NCBI GenBank assembly: GCA_024663395.1
Contig: JANFAH010000032.1
Span: 310,001-374,000 of the forward strand
Source of the DNA: Pisolithus tinctorius
Taxonomy: Eukaryota; Basidiomycota; Agaricomycetes; Boletales; Pisolithaceae
Length of the DNA: 64,000 nucleotides
Direction of reading: 5' to 3'
A program made the position numbers and the translations under genes. Of the stretch, positions 11,309 through 22,719 are shown piece by piece. The notes below the pieces were generated by a model. That model did not search any database. It saw nothing but the letters and a program-made list of their open reading frames with translations, and had not been told where the DNA came from. Within the stretch, counting starts at the first letter, position 1. Every line of letters starts with the position of its first letter.

Positions 11309-12190
11309 CCCTTCAATTCTGGAATTAATACTTCCCTATTTGGAAACACTGTCCATCTGTCATGCCATCTTTGGGTCTAGAGATGTCTCCACTGAGATCT
11401 GACTTGCATTGCCACCCCCTAATGTGATATCAGTGTGCTTACTCAGTTTCTGATTCTATTTGACTCATTCTGTGATATTTTGACTATCCTTGACTCATTC
11501 ATTGCCAATACTTACCAATCTTCTTTGCTTGCTTAATTTTCATTTCTCACTTACTCATCATGATTACTCAGTCCTTACTCATTACTTACCAAGCATTTGT
11601 GCCCTGTTTGTCACAAGCTGTGCTCCCCCACAGTATATAAACCCCCATGTACTTAGCTACCCAGAAGCAATCCACAAGCAATCAAGAAGCCATTCACTCA
11701 GCAGTCAGTTCAGCTCAGCTCAGCATATCTCGTTGTCGACAGTTGAGGCTCATTCAGAAGAGTCTATCTGTCTTCATTCATATCATTGGTAGTTGAGGCT
11801 CTACAAAGGGGTCTATCTACCATCATTCATTATCTGAAGCTCCATCCGTGCTTAGTGAGCAACCTTTTTCTTAGTCATTGTTCCACTCCTGCGTAACTCA
11901 TCAACGACTTGCACCAGGAGCACGTTGTATCAAAGTCCACCATTCCAGAAGTCCTTTCAGCTGAACACCTTCACTCTGTTCAGCATCCCCTCCTCAGTCA
12001 TCACTTGATTGTCTACTCCTGCGTAACTCATCAACGACTTGTGCCAGGAGCACCTCTACTTGAAGCCCCCCCCACACATTCAGGTTTTTCTGCACTCCAG
12101 GTTCTGTGGAGGCAAACCACCACTTGCTCTTATTTGTCTTTTGTGTTGGATTTGTTTGGTTTATACCAGCTTTCCACACTTTGACTCACA

Positions 12191-13678
12191 CTGCCTGCAT
12201 CATTTTATCTCGCATTCTCTGCAACTGCTGATGCTAATAACCCTTCCGATACCCCTGATGACCCTGCTATTCTGTGGTCCACAAAAGCTTGGGCACACGA
12301 AGCAAAGATAGAAATGATCTGTGCATTCCTTGTGGCCCATGAGCAACCTCCTGACCTTACTGATGCACAGTACTCATCTTTCTTTAATTCAGCTAGCCAC
12401 TTCTTCCTCCTAGATGGCAACTTATGGTGCAGGGAACCACACAGATGGCACCAGCTAGTAGTCAACAAGTCCAAGCGGTATCATCTCATTGAGGAAGCAC
12501 ATGATGACCTTGGACACAAGGGTGTCTTCACGGTCTGCATGTGCCTTCTCCTCCACTTCTGGTGGCCTCTTCTTGTCAAGGATGTGAAGTGGTATGTCCA
12601 CACTTGTCATGAATGCCAGATCTGCCAGACACAGAAGCTCCACATCCCTCCCACTGTGCCCATGATAGGGGGCCTCTTTCATAAAGCTCACATTGACACA
12701 ATGCTGATGCCCAAAGCCAGTGGCTACTGCTACATAGTACAGGCTCATTGTGTGCTCACCTCATATCCCAAATGGCACATGTTGCATGTGGAAAATAGTA
12801 CTGCACTTGCATTCTTTATCTTCGAGGACATTCTATGCCACTGGGGTCCGCTCGCTGAGATTGTCACTGACAATGGTCCTGCATTTGTCCAAGCCTTAGA
12901 TGCCCTAGCCATGCAATATCATATCTGTCACATCTGTATCTCTCCTTACAACTCTCAGGCTAATGGCATTGTAGAGCATCGCCACTATGATGTTCGCAAG
13001 GCTATCATGAAGAGCTGCAAGAACAATAACTGCTGCTGGCACACCATCATGCATTCTGTGTTCTGGGCCAAGTGGGTCACCATCTTGAAGTCCATGGGTT
13101 TATCCCCTTACTTCATGGTACACGGTGTCGAACCGCTGTTTCCATTTGACTTTGCTGAGGCTACCTTCCTCTTACCCCTATCCCACAATGATGCGACACC
13201 ACTGACTACCACAGAACTGATTGCTTGGCATGCACACCAGTTACAGAAGCATCAGGATGACCTAGACCAGGTCCATGACAATGTCCTCTGCACACGCTTC
13301 CAGTCTATCCAGCAGTTTGAAATCATCTTTCAGCATCACATTAAAGACCATAACTTCACTCCCAGCACCCTCATGCTTGTTCGCAACTCCCATGTAGAGA
13401 AAGAGCTGAACCAGAAGATGAAGCTGTGGTACACTGGTCCCATGGTCATCCTTTGCTGGACCACTGGGGGCTCATACCTGCTGGCTGAGTTGGATGGCTC
13501 CATCTCCAAACTCTGCTTCACTGCATTCTGCTTGCTTCCCTACCACCCATGGTCTCAAACCCATGCAACCGTGACTCACATTACTGGGCTAGATGATGAA
13601 GCACTTGACTGCCTTCTTGAGGGAGCTGGGGATGACCCCACTGATGATGATGTCAAGGCTTTTGCTGTGGACAGCTGA
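12191..13678 (+). CDS. Gypsy-B integrase
   Basis: Open from the R boundary at 12191 to the stop at 13676; the first Met is at 12314. The N-terminal HHCC zinc domain is visible (HDDLGHKG, then CHECQIC). The DDE catalytic core follows: HIDTMLMP (Asp), IVTDNGPAF (Asp) and SQANGIVEHRHYDVR (Glu). The chromatin-facing C-terminus shows LVRNSHVEKE and WYTGPMVIL. About 490 codons. It would join element cDNA to chromosomal DNA. No stop disrupts it, but RNase H is separated from it by 2.6 kb of inserted DNA, so the copy as a whole is inactive. Confidence 0.88.
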   Translation: MPASFYLAFSATADANNPSDTPDDPAILWSTKAWAHEAKIEMICAFLVAHEQPPDLTDAQYSSFFNSASHFFLLDGNLWCREPHRWHQLVVNKSKRYHLIEEAHDDLGHKGVFTVCMCLLLHFWWPLLVKDVKWYVHTCHECQICQTQKLHIPPTVPMIGGLFHKAHIDTMLMPKASGYCYIVQAHCVLTSYPKWHMLHVENSTALAFFIFEDILCHWGPLAEIVTDNGPAFVQALDALAMQYHICHICISPYNSQANGIVEHRHYDVRKAIMKSCKNNNCCWHTIMHSVFWAKWVTILKSMGLSPYFMVHGVEPLFPFDFAEATFLLPLSHNDATPLTTTELIAWHAHQLQKHQDDLDQVHDNVLCTRFQSIQQFEIIFQHHIKDHNFTPSTLMLVRNSHVEKELNQKMKLWYTGPMVILCWTTGGSYLLAELDGSISKLCFTAFCLLPYHPWSQTHATVTHITGLDDEALDCLLEGAGDDPTDDDVKAFAVDS

Positions 13679-13825
13679 CTATCCATCCTTTCCAGTATCC
13701 ACAGTCTGTCCATCATGTTATTCCCCCACACCCTTGTCTCCCATGATACCTGTACCTCCTTCCACAGCTTTGCCTGCCTCCCTGCAGCTTCTTCTGATAC
13801 CCTCATTCCTTCTCCCATACTGACT

Positions 13826-13860
13826 GGGGACAGTCAGCATTCAAAGTCCCCTGCAGGGGT
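13826..13860 (+). repeat. GGGGAC...GTCCCC hairpin motif, internal copy
   Basis: A 6-bp stem around AGTCAGCATTCAAA, then CTGCAGG. A second copy (16075-16108) directly abuts the 3' LTR, where a polypurine tract would be expected, and a variant precedes LTR-C (28457-28489). Here no LTR follows; antisense-gene DNA does. Confidence 0.6.
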
Positions 13861-14430
13861 GACCAGCATACCACCCACTCCACCTGATATCAGACATAGT
13901 TCATTTCCTTTTATCTGTTTTACCCCAGGTTTTGTCCAGAGACCTCTATTTCACCCTGGGTTTCGTCCAGTGATTCCACTGATAGCTAGTCCTCGCTCAA
14001 AGAACATAAACACCACTAACAAAAAGTCAAAAACCATCCAGAAACATAACAAAAATAAGTATATAACTAAAACAAAGTCTCTCCTATCTCTCTTACTAGT
14101 CTCGCTGATGCCACCCTTGGCCACTCTATACTGCAGATACTCACAACCACCCCACACATTTCTTCTTCGAACATGCAGTCAGCATGCACCCCTTGATCTG
14201 TTTTCCTTTCAGTTTCCCTTCTGTCTCCTTCCAATTAATACCAAAAGACCATCCCAGTTACCCAATACACATTCCCTTCGTTCTCTCTTCAAGAAATTGT
14301 CACATCCTACCGTCAACACCACACCATGAGGACTCACTGCTGAGAGAAGTCAAAAGCTGCACAAAGAAGACAAGTCAGGCAGTACCCCATGCACTCTACG
14401 ATGCTGCAGCTGATTCAGGGCCAGTTCCTT
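13861..14430 (+). other. Non-coding spacer in the 3' part of gypsy B
   Basis: No credible ORF. A short tandem repeat of a CCCAGGTTTTGTCCAG / CCTGGGTTTCGTCCAG unit lies at about 13925-13975. The rest is A/C-rich sequence linking integrase to the antisense gene. Confidence 0.5.
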
Positions 14431-14575
14431 GCTGAGCAGACAGAAGTCCTTTGCAGTGCCTTATGTTGCAACTGCATCAGATGCACAAAGACTTGATATA
14501 TTTCCATGCATAATGCATGGGGCAAATGCAATGCAGAATATGATTCAAAATGGGATCTACAAATGGTGCGATCAT

Positions 14576-15800
<1,225 letters not shown>

Positions 15801-16074
15801 GATGAAAGTGATAGAGGCGATTGATGAGAGGGAAAGAATCAAATCAATGTGAAGGTTTGAGCCATGCACTAATAATTATATACTTAGCAGCCATGAGGCG
15901 CTTATGTCATCGGTCCAGACACCTATATGCAGCATTCAATGGCCTTCTCACATTCCTCAGCTCTATGCTTCCTTTGCTTCTACATGGAACTCACCAGTGT
16001 TCTTGAACCCTCAGCACCACACCATTGCCATCACCATGTGGCAAGCTATTTATGTCCTCCATGCCACATGGCTG

Positions 16075-16108
16075 ACCAGGGACAGTCAGCATCTAAGTCC
16101 CCTGCAGG
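16075..16108 (+). repeat. Hairpin motif abutting the 3' LTR of gypsy B
   Basis: GGGACAGTCAGCATCTAAG, then TCCCCTGCAGG immediately before TGTAAGG of the LTR. It occupies the usual polypurine-tract position but is palindromic instead of purine-only. Confidence 0.6.
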
Positions 16109-16773
16109 TGTAAGGAATCCGCATTCCTTGGATGCACAAGCCCCTATCTTCGGCTATTCCACGACTATCATTACATTCCCAGATCCCTGTCATTCACTGC
16201 TGCTCACATACTACCTTCTTGCCTACCTTGCTACCCTCCCATGCCCTTGTTCTCTCTCACGCAATGTTATACCCATGGCTGCTGTTCTCCGGCTTCTTTT
16301 CCCTTGGACTCTTTCTCTTATCACAGTCTCTATTCCTTTAGTGCTTGTAGTATACCCTTGGCCTCTGTTCTGGCCTGTCTTGTGTGTATGCACTGTCACG
16401 TGGCTTCCCTTTACTTGTACCCTGTCTTACTTAGGTTCCAGGTTTGCCCAGACTATAAAGCACTGTACTTATGTACAGAATAATACCTTTTGGCACTTGG
16501 AAGGTCACCACAAGTTTCCTTTTCACTTCGTCTACACTGCACATCTCGCATTCTGCCATGCACGAACTATGTATTCCACATGCACTGCTTGCACTATTCT
16601 GCAGACCATGCCATGCACATCATGAATCACTACTGCTACAAAGCACTGGGTCTCACCTTCTAGTCTCGACAGTCCAGAATCCCTTGGGATGAGCAATTCA
16701 TTCCCTTCATTTTTTATTGTTGTTATCTAAGCCATCTAGCTCATATTATACAGCTACTTGGACTTTTCCTACA
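16109..16773 (+). mobile_element. LTR-B, complete 3' LTR of gypsy B
   Basis: 665 bp from TGTAAGGAATCC to TTTTCCTACA. Same family as 3247-3623 (partial) and 60400-63013 (interrupted). It ends directly inside DIRS RNase H coding (TTGGA at 16774-16778); the matching left flank is outside the window. Confidence 0.9.
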
Positions 16774-16774
16774 T

Positions 16775-17155
16775 TGGAACAGAGAAGTCAATGAAATCTT
16801 CAAGTGTATACACAATCTTGTCCACAACTCCAGCTCTAACCTGCTTAGCATCCAAACAGTGTATGTTTGAAGTGGTGACAACCCAGCAGACCAGCCATCA
16901 AGAGGCATCTACAGAGACCTTAGACATATCCTCCCTCCTCTCCCCATCCCTAGCTACCTTTGCCAGTTCATCGTCAACTTTGATGCCCCTATCCTACCAG
17001 CAGAACAACGAGCACACAATGAAGGCTACTACGCACTACAACCCACTAGGGCCATCGACCATATCATGAGACAGCATGAGGCAGAGAGGAACCTCTCCTC
17101 CCACCAACAGCTCATTGATGAACTCATTGAAAAAGCCATCACACACCTCAAATAA
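16775..17155 (+). pseudogene. DIRS-like RT/RNase H C-terminal tail
   Basis: The frame from the B boundary to TAA at 17153 reads WNREVNEIFK, then a single TGA, then SGDNPADQPSRG, the sequence typical of the end of DIRS-type RNase H (NPADxPSRG), then a tail with AEQRAHNEGYY. The upstream RT part was displaced left by gypsy B. The TGA (16873-16875) is probably another CGA decay. Confidence 0.75.
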
Positions 17156-17644
17156 CAAGGCAGATAAGTTCAACACACCCCTAAACAACACAGACCCCAC
17201 ACAGACATCTGCCCCAAGGCCATATCACCCCCACCTCACACCAGCCCCCTCATCCCTCAGGCCGCATTGTCTCGCCAGAGATAGGTTACTAAGCTGGCGC
17301 CTGGCCTCCTCAACACCAGAAGCAGCATCCTCCATGCAACTCCCAGCAGAGATCATACACCAAATAGCAAGTGTAATAGGCACTTCTTGGACAGAAGCTA
17401 CCAAAGAACTCTATGGGACAAGCCTACTAGTCTACCATGTTTTCTGTGACATGAACAACATCCCAGACAGTGCTGGATGTCCGATTTCATCAGACTTACT
17501 CTCAGCATTCCTAGCAAGCTGCACTGGAGCTCACTCAGGTTCCACCCTCGCAAATTATGCAGCAGGCATCCGAGCATGGCACATTGTGCACAGATGCACC
17601 TGGGACATCAATGAAAGAGAGTACAAAGCCATCCTAGAGGGCAC
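17076..17644 (+). pseudogene. DIRS-like tyrosine recombinase, first part
   Basis: The first 189 codons of a recombinase whose start overlaps the RNase H end in another frame. The SAM-like core-binding region is seen at LPAEIIHQIASVIGTSWTE...YGTSLLVYHVFCD and LANYAAGIRAWHIVH. Coding stops at GAGGGCAC, where R copy c begins, and resumes in frame at 19513. Confidence 0.85.
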
Positions 17645-19508
17645 TGTCACACACCAAAGGTGTTGTGGACATGGTTACAGCTGACTCTGCCTAACTCATT
17701 GACAAGTTGCACACAATGCCCATGCATGCAGATGAAGACTAAAGGCCTCATGTGTAGAAAGACTGCTGGACATTAACAGTCATCCTTTGCACAAGAATGA
17801 GTTGTCAGTGCTAAAGAGAAAAGAGGAAGTGAGTTAAGCATGCATTAAAGGTTTTTAGCACCCGTGTATGGCATTCCAGTTTTCATCATATCTCCACCAT
17901 TTCCAAAGATATCAACTCAGTTCTCACACTCACTTAAAGTGCTCAGCCCCATGATTCTTCCTTCCAAATTTGGAGAGGATCCTCACACCCTATGCATTTC
18001 TACAGCACTCCATCCATCAGACACTCATTTTGCTAAGTCCATCAATCATGGCCACCTCTTCATCAATCATCTCACTTGTCTCATTTGCTAGAGACAGTGG
18101 CTACATATATCTGCCAGGTGTTCCCACCAGCTTCCATCCTGAAGCCCCCTGGTTCATCCCATCATTGTCAGCCCCATCTCGTCCCATGCAGCTTGGTCAG
18201 CATGTTCTCCTTGTCAGTATGACTTCCAGAAGGACATTCTTTGGTCACCTCAGGTCTGTCACTCAGTTAGAAAGGTCTTATGTGGTTGTTTCAGTCTCCC
18301 CAGTTGATGAAGCATATGGATTGTTCCTCCCTGCTCCCTGCACCATCTTTATTCCAGTCTTGTCCATCATTCTTCCTGCATTGCGACAGCTGCAGTATAA
18401 TCTACTGTGCTCCAGCCTCCCTGATCGCATCCATGACAAGTATGACATGCATCTTGCCTTCTTACTGCAAGATCCAGCAGAAGATGTCCCCCCTTCTCCT
18501 CCTCCTCCATCAGAGCCCCGTTCATGAAGTTTTTGTTAACTTCGCTGAGAGGATGAAAGGGTGGGAGATGTGATCGCATATGCTTCCATTGCCCCACAGA
18601 CCCCCAATGCCCTAGCCCCTTTGATGCCTGACTCATGCCCTTCAATTCTGGAGTTAATACTTCCTTGTCTGGAAACACTGCCCATCTGTCATGCCATCTT
18701 TGGATCTAGAGATGTCTCCACCAAGATCTAACTTGCATTGCCACCCCCTAATGTGACATCAGTGCACTTACTCAGTTTCTGATTCTATTTGACTCATTCT
18801 GTGATACTTTGACTGTCCTTGACTTGTTCATTGCCAATACTTACCAATCTTCTTTGCTTGCTTACTTTTCATTTCTCACTTACCCATCATGATTACTCAG
18901 TCCTTACTCATTACTTACCAAGTGTTTGTGCCTTGTTTGTCACAAGCTGTGCTCCCCCCACAGTATATAAACCCCCATGTACTTAGCTACACCCCAAGTG
19001 AACCAGAAGCCATTCACTCAGCAGTCAGTTCAGCTCATCTCAGCATATCTTGTTGTTGACAGTTGAGGCTCATTTGGAAGAGTCTATCTGTCTTCATTCA
19101 TATCATTGGTAGTTGAGGCTCTATGAAGGGGTCTATCTACCATCATTCATTATCTGAAGCTCCATCCATGCTTAGTGAGCAACCTTTTTCTTAGTCATTG
19201 TTCCACTCCTGCATAACTCATCAACGACTTGTGCCAGGAGCACATTTTATCGAAGTCCATTATTCCAAGAGGTCCTCTTGGCTGAGCATCTTCACTCTGT
19301 TCAGCATCCCCTGTCGAATCATCACTTGTTCATCTGCTCTTGTGTAACTTGTCGATGACTTGTGCTAGGAGCACCTGCCATTGAAATTCCCCCACATTTA
19401 GATTTCTCTGCCATCCAGGTTCTGCAGAGGCAAACCACCACTCGCTCATACTTGTCTTTGGTGTTGGTTTTGGTTGGTTTTCACCACCTTTCCACACTTT
19501 GACTCACA
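17645..19508 (+). mobile_element. R element copy c, complete
   Basis: 1,864 bp from TGTCACACACC to GACTCACA, flanked by perfect 4-bp GCAC duplications (17641-17644, 19509-19512). It carries the 185-codon ORF, a TATATAA box at about 18963, TTGAGGCTC repeats and two hairpins (about 19204-19245, 19334-19375). TG/CA ends, a short target duplication and an internal TATA suggest a very long solo LTR or a non-autonomous LTR-type element. No internal pol is seen in any copy. Confidence 0.8.
17970..18527 (+). CDS. R-element ORF, copy c
   Basis: 185 codons, colinear without indels with the ORF at 9921-10478. Function unknown. Confidence 0.4.
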   Translation: MERILTPYAFLQHSIHQTLILLSPSIMATSSSIISLVSFARDSGYIYLPGVPTSFHPEAPWFIPSLSAPSRPMQLGQHVLLVSMTSRRTFFGHLRSVTQLERSYVVVSVSPVDEAYGLFLPAPCTIFIPVLSIILPALRQLQYNLLCSSLPDRIHDKYDMHLAFLLQDPAEDVPPSPPPPSEPRS

Positions 19509-20221
19509 GCACCACAAGGCTAGCTCCTGCCTCCTCTAAACATCCCCACAGAGCTCCATTCACCACAGACACCCTCAAACTTCTACATGGCATTTTAAAC
19601 AAAGACAACCCATGCAATGCAGCAATATATGCATGCATAGTAGTAACATTCCACTGCATCACCAGACTAGGAGAATTCACTGTACCCTCCATCAAAAGTT
19701 TCGGTCCAACAAAACATGTCTCCAGAGCAAGTTACCATCTTGTGCACAATCACCAAGGCCTCCCGGTAATGGTTTTCAACCTCCCAGCCACAAAGTGCTC
19801 GATCAAAGGTGAAATGGTTCAATGCACCCCTCAAGACAACCCTGTCACAGACCCCATGCAAGCCCTACAAAATCACATCCACTTAAACCCAGCTACCAAG
19901 GACACACACCTCTTTGCCTGGAAACACCTCATTCACAGCATCAGACCCCTATCCAAGGCCGAAGTAACTAGAATGATAGTGAAAGTAGCCAAATCCCACC
20001 CAGGTCTGCTGAATCTCAAGGGCCACAGCCTTCGCATCGGAGGCATGCTCTTCTACCTACTGAATGGAGTCCCTTTTGATGTTGTAAAGACCATGGGTTG
20101 CTGGTCAGGGGATTCCTTCACCATTTACCTTAGACACCATGCTCTGGTGCTCACTCCTTTCCTACAATCCAAACCAGAGCTACTCAATGCCCTCAAAGGA
20201 TACATACTCCCCCCAGTATGG
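19509..20221 (+). pseudogene. DIRS-like tyrosine recombinase, catalytic part
   Basis: Continues the frame broken at 17644. The catalytic set is visible: Arg in CITRLGEF, His-x-x-Arg in HSLRIGG, Trp in MGCWSGDS, and the Tyr nucleophile in FTIYLRHHA. Together the two parts give 426 codons without a stop. The final codon TGG (20219-20221) lies in the ATGG duplicated by LTR element C, and the stop TAG is found 9.1 kb away at 29372-29374. It would integrate circular element DNA by site-specific recombination. Confidence 0.88.
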
Positions 20222-20688
20222 TGTAGGGAACAAGTTCGAGTTCCCTAGGAGAAGCAGTCTGGGTCATGAGTTCAGGGGTGGAGAGTTTTCTTTTGTTTTA
20301 TTTCCTTCTTTTGTTTTTTGCATTGTACCACTGGACTTGGTGGCAAGCAGCCGCATTGCTGACTAAGCATGTGTGCTGTGTTCACACAAGTTCAGTTTAC
20401 CATAACAACCAGTACATGTAACAGGCCCTCAGTAGTAGGGTGAATTTGTCTTGCAATTTGGTGAGTTTTTGAAGTTAGATTTATTACTTTGGGGAGTACC
20501 CAAAGTGCCAGGAGGACTGGCAAGAGTATTAGACAGGCACAGCTAAGTATCCTTTTACAGTTCGCATTTTTCACCCTTTTACTACACTTCATTTCTCCAA
20601 AACAGGACCTCCCTTTTGGGTCAAGCACAAATCTTGCCCATCACTGACATTTACTAATTCTAGGTACTTCTTTTTACCTATTCCTACA
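20222..20688 (+). mobile_element. LTR-C, 5' LTR
   Basis: 467 bp from TGTAGGGAAC to TTCCTACA; its pair is at 28490-29367. ATGG precedes it (20218-20221) and follows the 3' LTR (29368-29371). The first bases form a perfect 8-bp inverted repeat, TAGGGAAC/GTTCCCTA. It provides the empty site for the MITE in its partner. Confidence 0.93.
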
Positions 20689-20689
20689 T

Positions 20690-20707
20690 CTGGAGCCCAC
20701 CGTGAGG
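20690..20707 (+). other. Putative primer-binding site of element C
   Basis: TGGAGCCCACCGTGAGGG, starting two bases after the LTR; shared with gypsy B. Confidence 0.5.
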
Positions 20708-20789
20708 GGGGTTCTGTTCATTTTGGGGAAAGAAGCCACTGCTTTATCACCACACAAAAGTTTTTCTGGATTGGGCTTGGACAAGCTAA

Positions 20790-21453
20790 GTGTTCAGAAT
20801 TTCAATTCTAGCTACAGTCTACACTCAGGAAATTGGGAAATTTTCAGAGCTATTTTTCAAGCAGCAAATGTCAAGCAAGTATCTAAGTCGAAGATCCCTC
20901 AAGCTGAGAAACAAGTCTGAAGGAAAATTAATAGTCAAATTTTTGCAAAGAAGCTGTGAGAATGTGCTGAGAGAGCTCGAGGGAATGCCACCGAGGCATT
21001 CAAGGGATGCACCATGGTTCTCAGGGTGTGCATCTGACCTTTTTAGGTATTTCAAAGAGGTTCAAAGTCTTTGCGAGCGTGAGAATTGCTTCGATGACCA
21101 AGAATGGGCAAAATGGGCTTGCTGGTATGCAAGTGGCAAAATCTCAGACTCATGGTATGAATTCATTGAAGATCAGCTGAGTTGGCCTGAATTCATGGTG
21201 GCCATTGCATGTTTATATCCTGGGTCCCAGAAAATGGATCAACAGTACTCAAGGAATGACCTTTACAGCCTTGTTGACAGCTGAGCAAGAAGAGAAATTC
21301 ATACAGAGGAAGAACTGATGAACTACAGACTTTATTTTCTAGATTTAGCAATGTATCTATGGGTTTTGAAGCAACTTGAGGCCAACGAGCTCAAAGACCT
21401 CTATTTACAAGGCTTCAACAAGGAATTCCGGTGTGAAATCATTTGGAAAATGT
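20790..21453 (+). pseudogene. gag: Element C Gag remnant
   Basis: Two ORFs in one frame separated by a TGA at 21282. The reading DAPWFSGCASDLFRYFKEVQ, then WAKWACWYASGKISDSW, YPGSQ and LYLQGFNKEF, is the Gag core shared by Agaricomycete gypsy elements. No zinc knuckle, protease, RT or integrase was recognised downstream in C, so C looks non-autonomous and Gag-only. Confidence 0.65.
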
Positions 21454-21653
21454 GACATGACGATCAATGGTGACACTTTGATGACCCATGGCCCATGCAG
21501 CAAGTAACATACACAGCCACATGACTACTACACAAAGGATTTCGCTTGGAGTGAGTGCAAACAAGCACAGAAGACTACTATGAGCCTTGAAACGACCAGG
21601 GAGCTAGTTCAGACAAGCAGCAACAGCCTACAAAGTCTTTTCCAAGTTCATCA

Positions 21654-22718
21654 ATGCACAGCTCACTGACAACTGATGTACAGGAATCTATGGAATTACT
21701 GGAATGCACGCAGCACAAGCAAATATCGATGTTAGTGTCAGTGAGTCATGTGCAGCCACACAGCCCACCTGAGAAGACAAACAGTGAGGACCAAAGCCCT
21801 GGCAGGCTCATCGAAGCAGTCGCAGCAACCTGTTTTGAGACAAAAGAGTTTTCTTCGAGTATGAACAGAATACTGACTACTGAGTTACAGGAAGCAGTAG
21901 AGCTCGAGCAAGTTGAACCAGCATTGGTGGAGGAACTGCTCACAATGAAAGTCCCATTCGAATTCAAGGCAAATTACAACACTCAAAGGGGTTTTTCTTT
22001 TTGTTCATATCAAGTTTCTCTGATGGCTACTGGTATGTCACTACAGGAGTCCTACCTAAGAGGTCAAGGCAATGAAAGAAGCAGCCTCAGAATTCCTGCA
22101 GTCAGCAGATATACACATCAGTTAACTGACAACCTATTCATGTCAAAGATTCTGCTCGAATTCGAAACAGAAAGACTCAAAGGACATGCAAGATCTACAA
22201 GAGTTGAAGATGAGGCACTTGAAGTGCTCGCGAGCAGCCATGAGGCAGATAAGTTGGTACATGAAGGGAATGCTGACTCATACAGGATGTTAAGAGGTAC
22301 AGAATACATCAAGACAAAGGTTGTTGTGAGAAGGGTCAGGATCAAGGAGCCATCGAGGCTCATCACACAAAGGAAGCCACTGGAAGGGTCTTTACAGGTC
22401 GAAATGTTGAGGCACACAGCAAGAATAGATGCCCTCACACTTGAAATATTCCGCAGCCATGCAGTGTCGGCAGTAAATGTTTTATTTGAGGATTTGTCAA
22501 GCAAATTGATGTGCACACTCGATGTTAGGACTTGTGCAGAAAGTCCAGTGGTGTTGACTAAGCAGAGTCACATGACTGCTCTGCACATTGTGGCCACATG
22601 CACTCAAGTAATACTACATACTGACGACTCTAGAGTTATAGACCGACTATGCAAGATTGCTGCAATCACAGGGTACAAAGAATGGGGCAAGTGGCATACC
22701 ATATGGAAGTCACCATGA
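21654..22718 (+). CDS. Element C ORF, 354 residues, unknown
   Basis: A long open frame without recognised domains, rich in Glu, Ser and Thr. A region near 21990-22047 (GTTTTTC...CTACAG) looks like an unspliced short intron. It directly precedes the exon-intron module array and may be the 5' part of the same decayed gene. Confidence 0.35.
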   Translation: MHSSLTTDVQESMELLECTQHKQISMLVSVSHVQPHSPPEKTNSEDQSPGRLIEAVAATCFETKEFSSSMNRILTTELQEAVELEQVEPALVEELLTMKVPFEFKANYNTQRGFSFCSYQVSLMATGMSLQESYLRGQGNERSSLRIPAVSRYTHQLTDNLFMSKILLEFETERLKGHARSTRVEDEALEVLASSHEADKLVHEGNADSYRMLRGTEYIKTKVVVRRVRIKEPSRLITQRKPLEGSLQVEMLRHTARIDALTLEIFRSHAVSAVNVLFEDLSSKLMCTLDVRTCAESPVVLTKQSHMTALHIVATCTQVILHTDDSRVIDRLCKIAAITGYKEWGKWHTIWKSP

Positions 22719-22719
22719 C

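Larger units (their letters stand above)
9597..12190 (+). mobile_element. R element copy b, containing a solo LTR-A
   Basis: Begins TGTCACACACC and ends GACTCACA. Without the 714-bp LTR-A and its duplication it measures about 1.88 kb, like copy c (17645-19508). It lies between the RNase H and integrase coding of B. Flanks are CCGC (9593-9596) and CTGC (12191-12194), a 4-bp duplication differing by one transition at a CpG. Contents: a 185-codon ORF, a TATATAAA box at about 11632, direct repeats of TTGAGGCTC in the 3' third, and a pair of hairpins. Confidence 0.8.
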
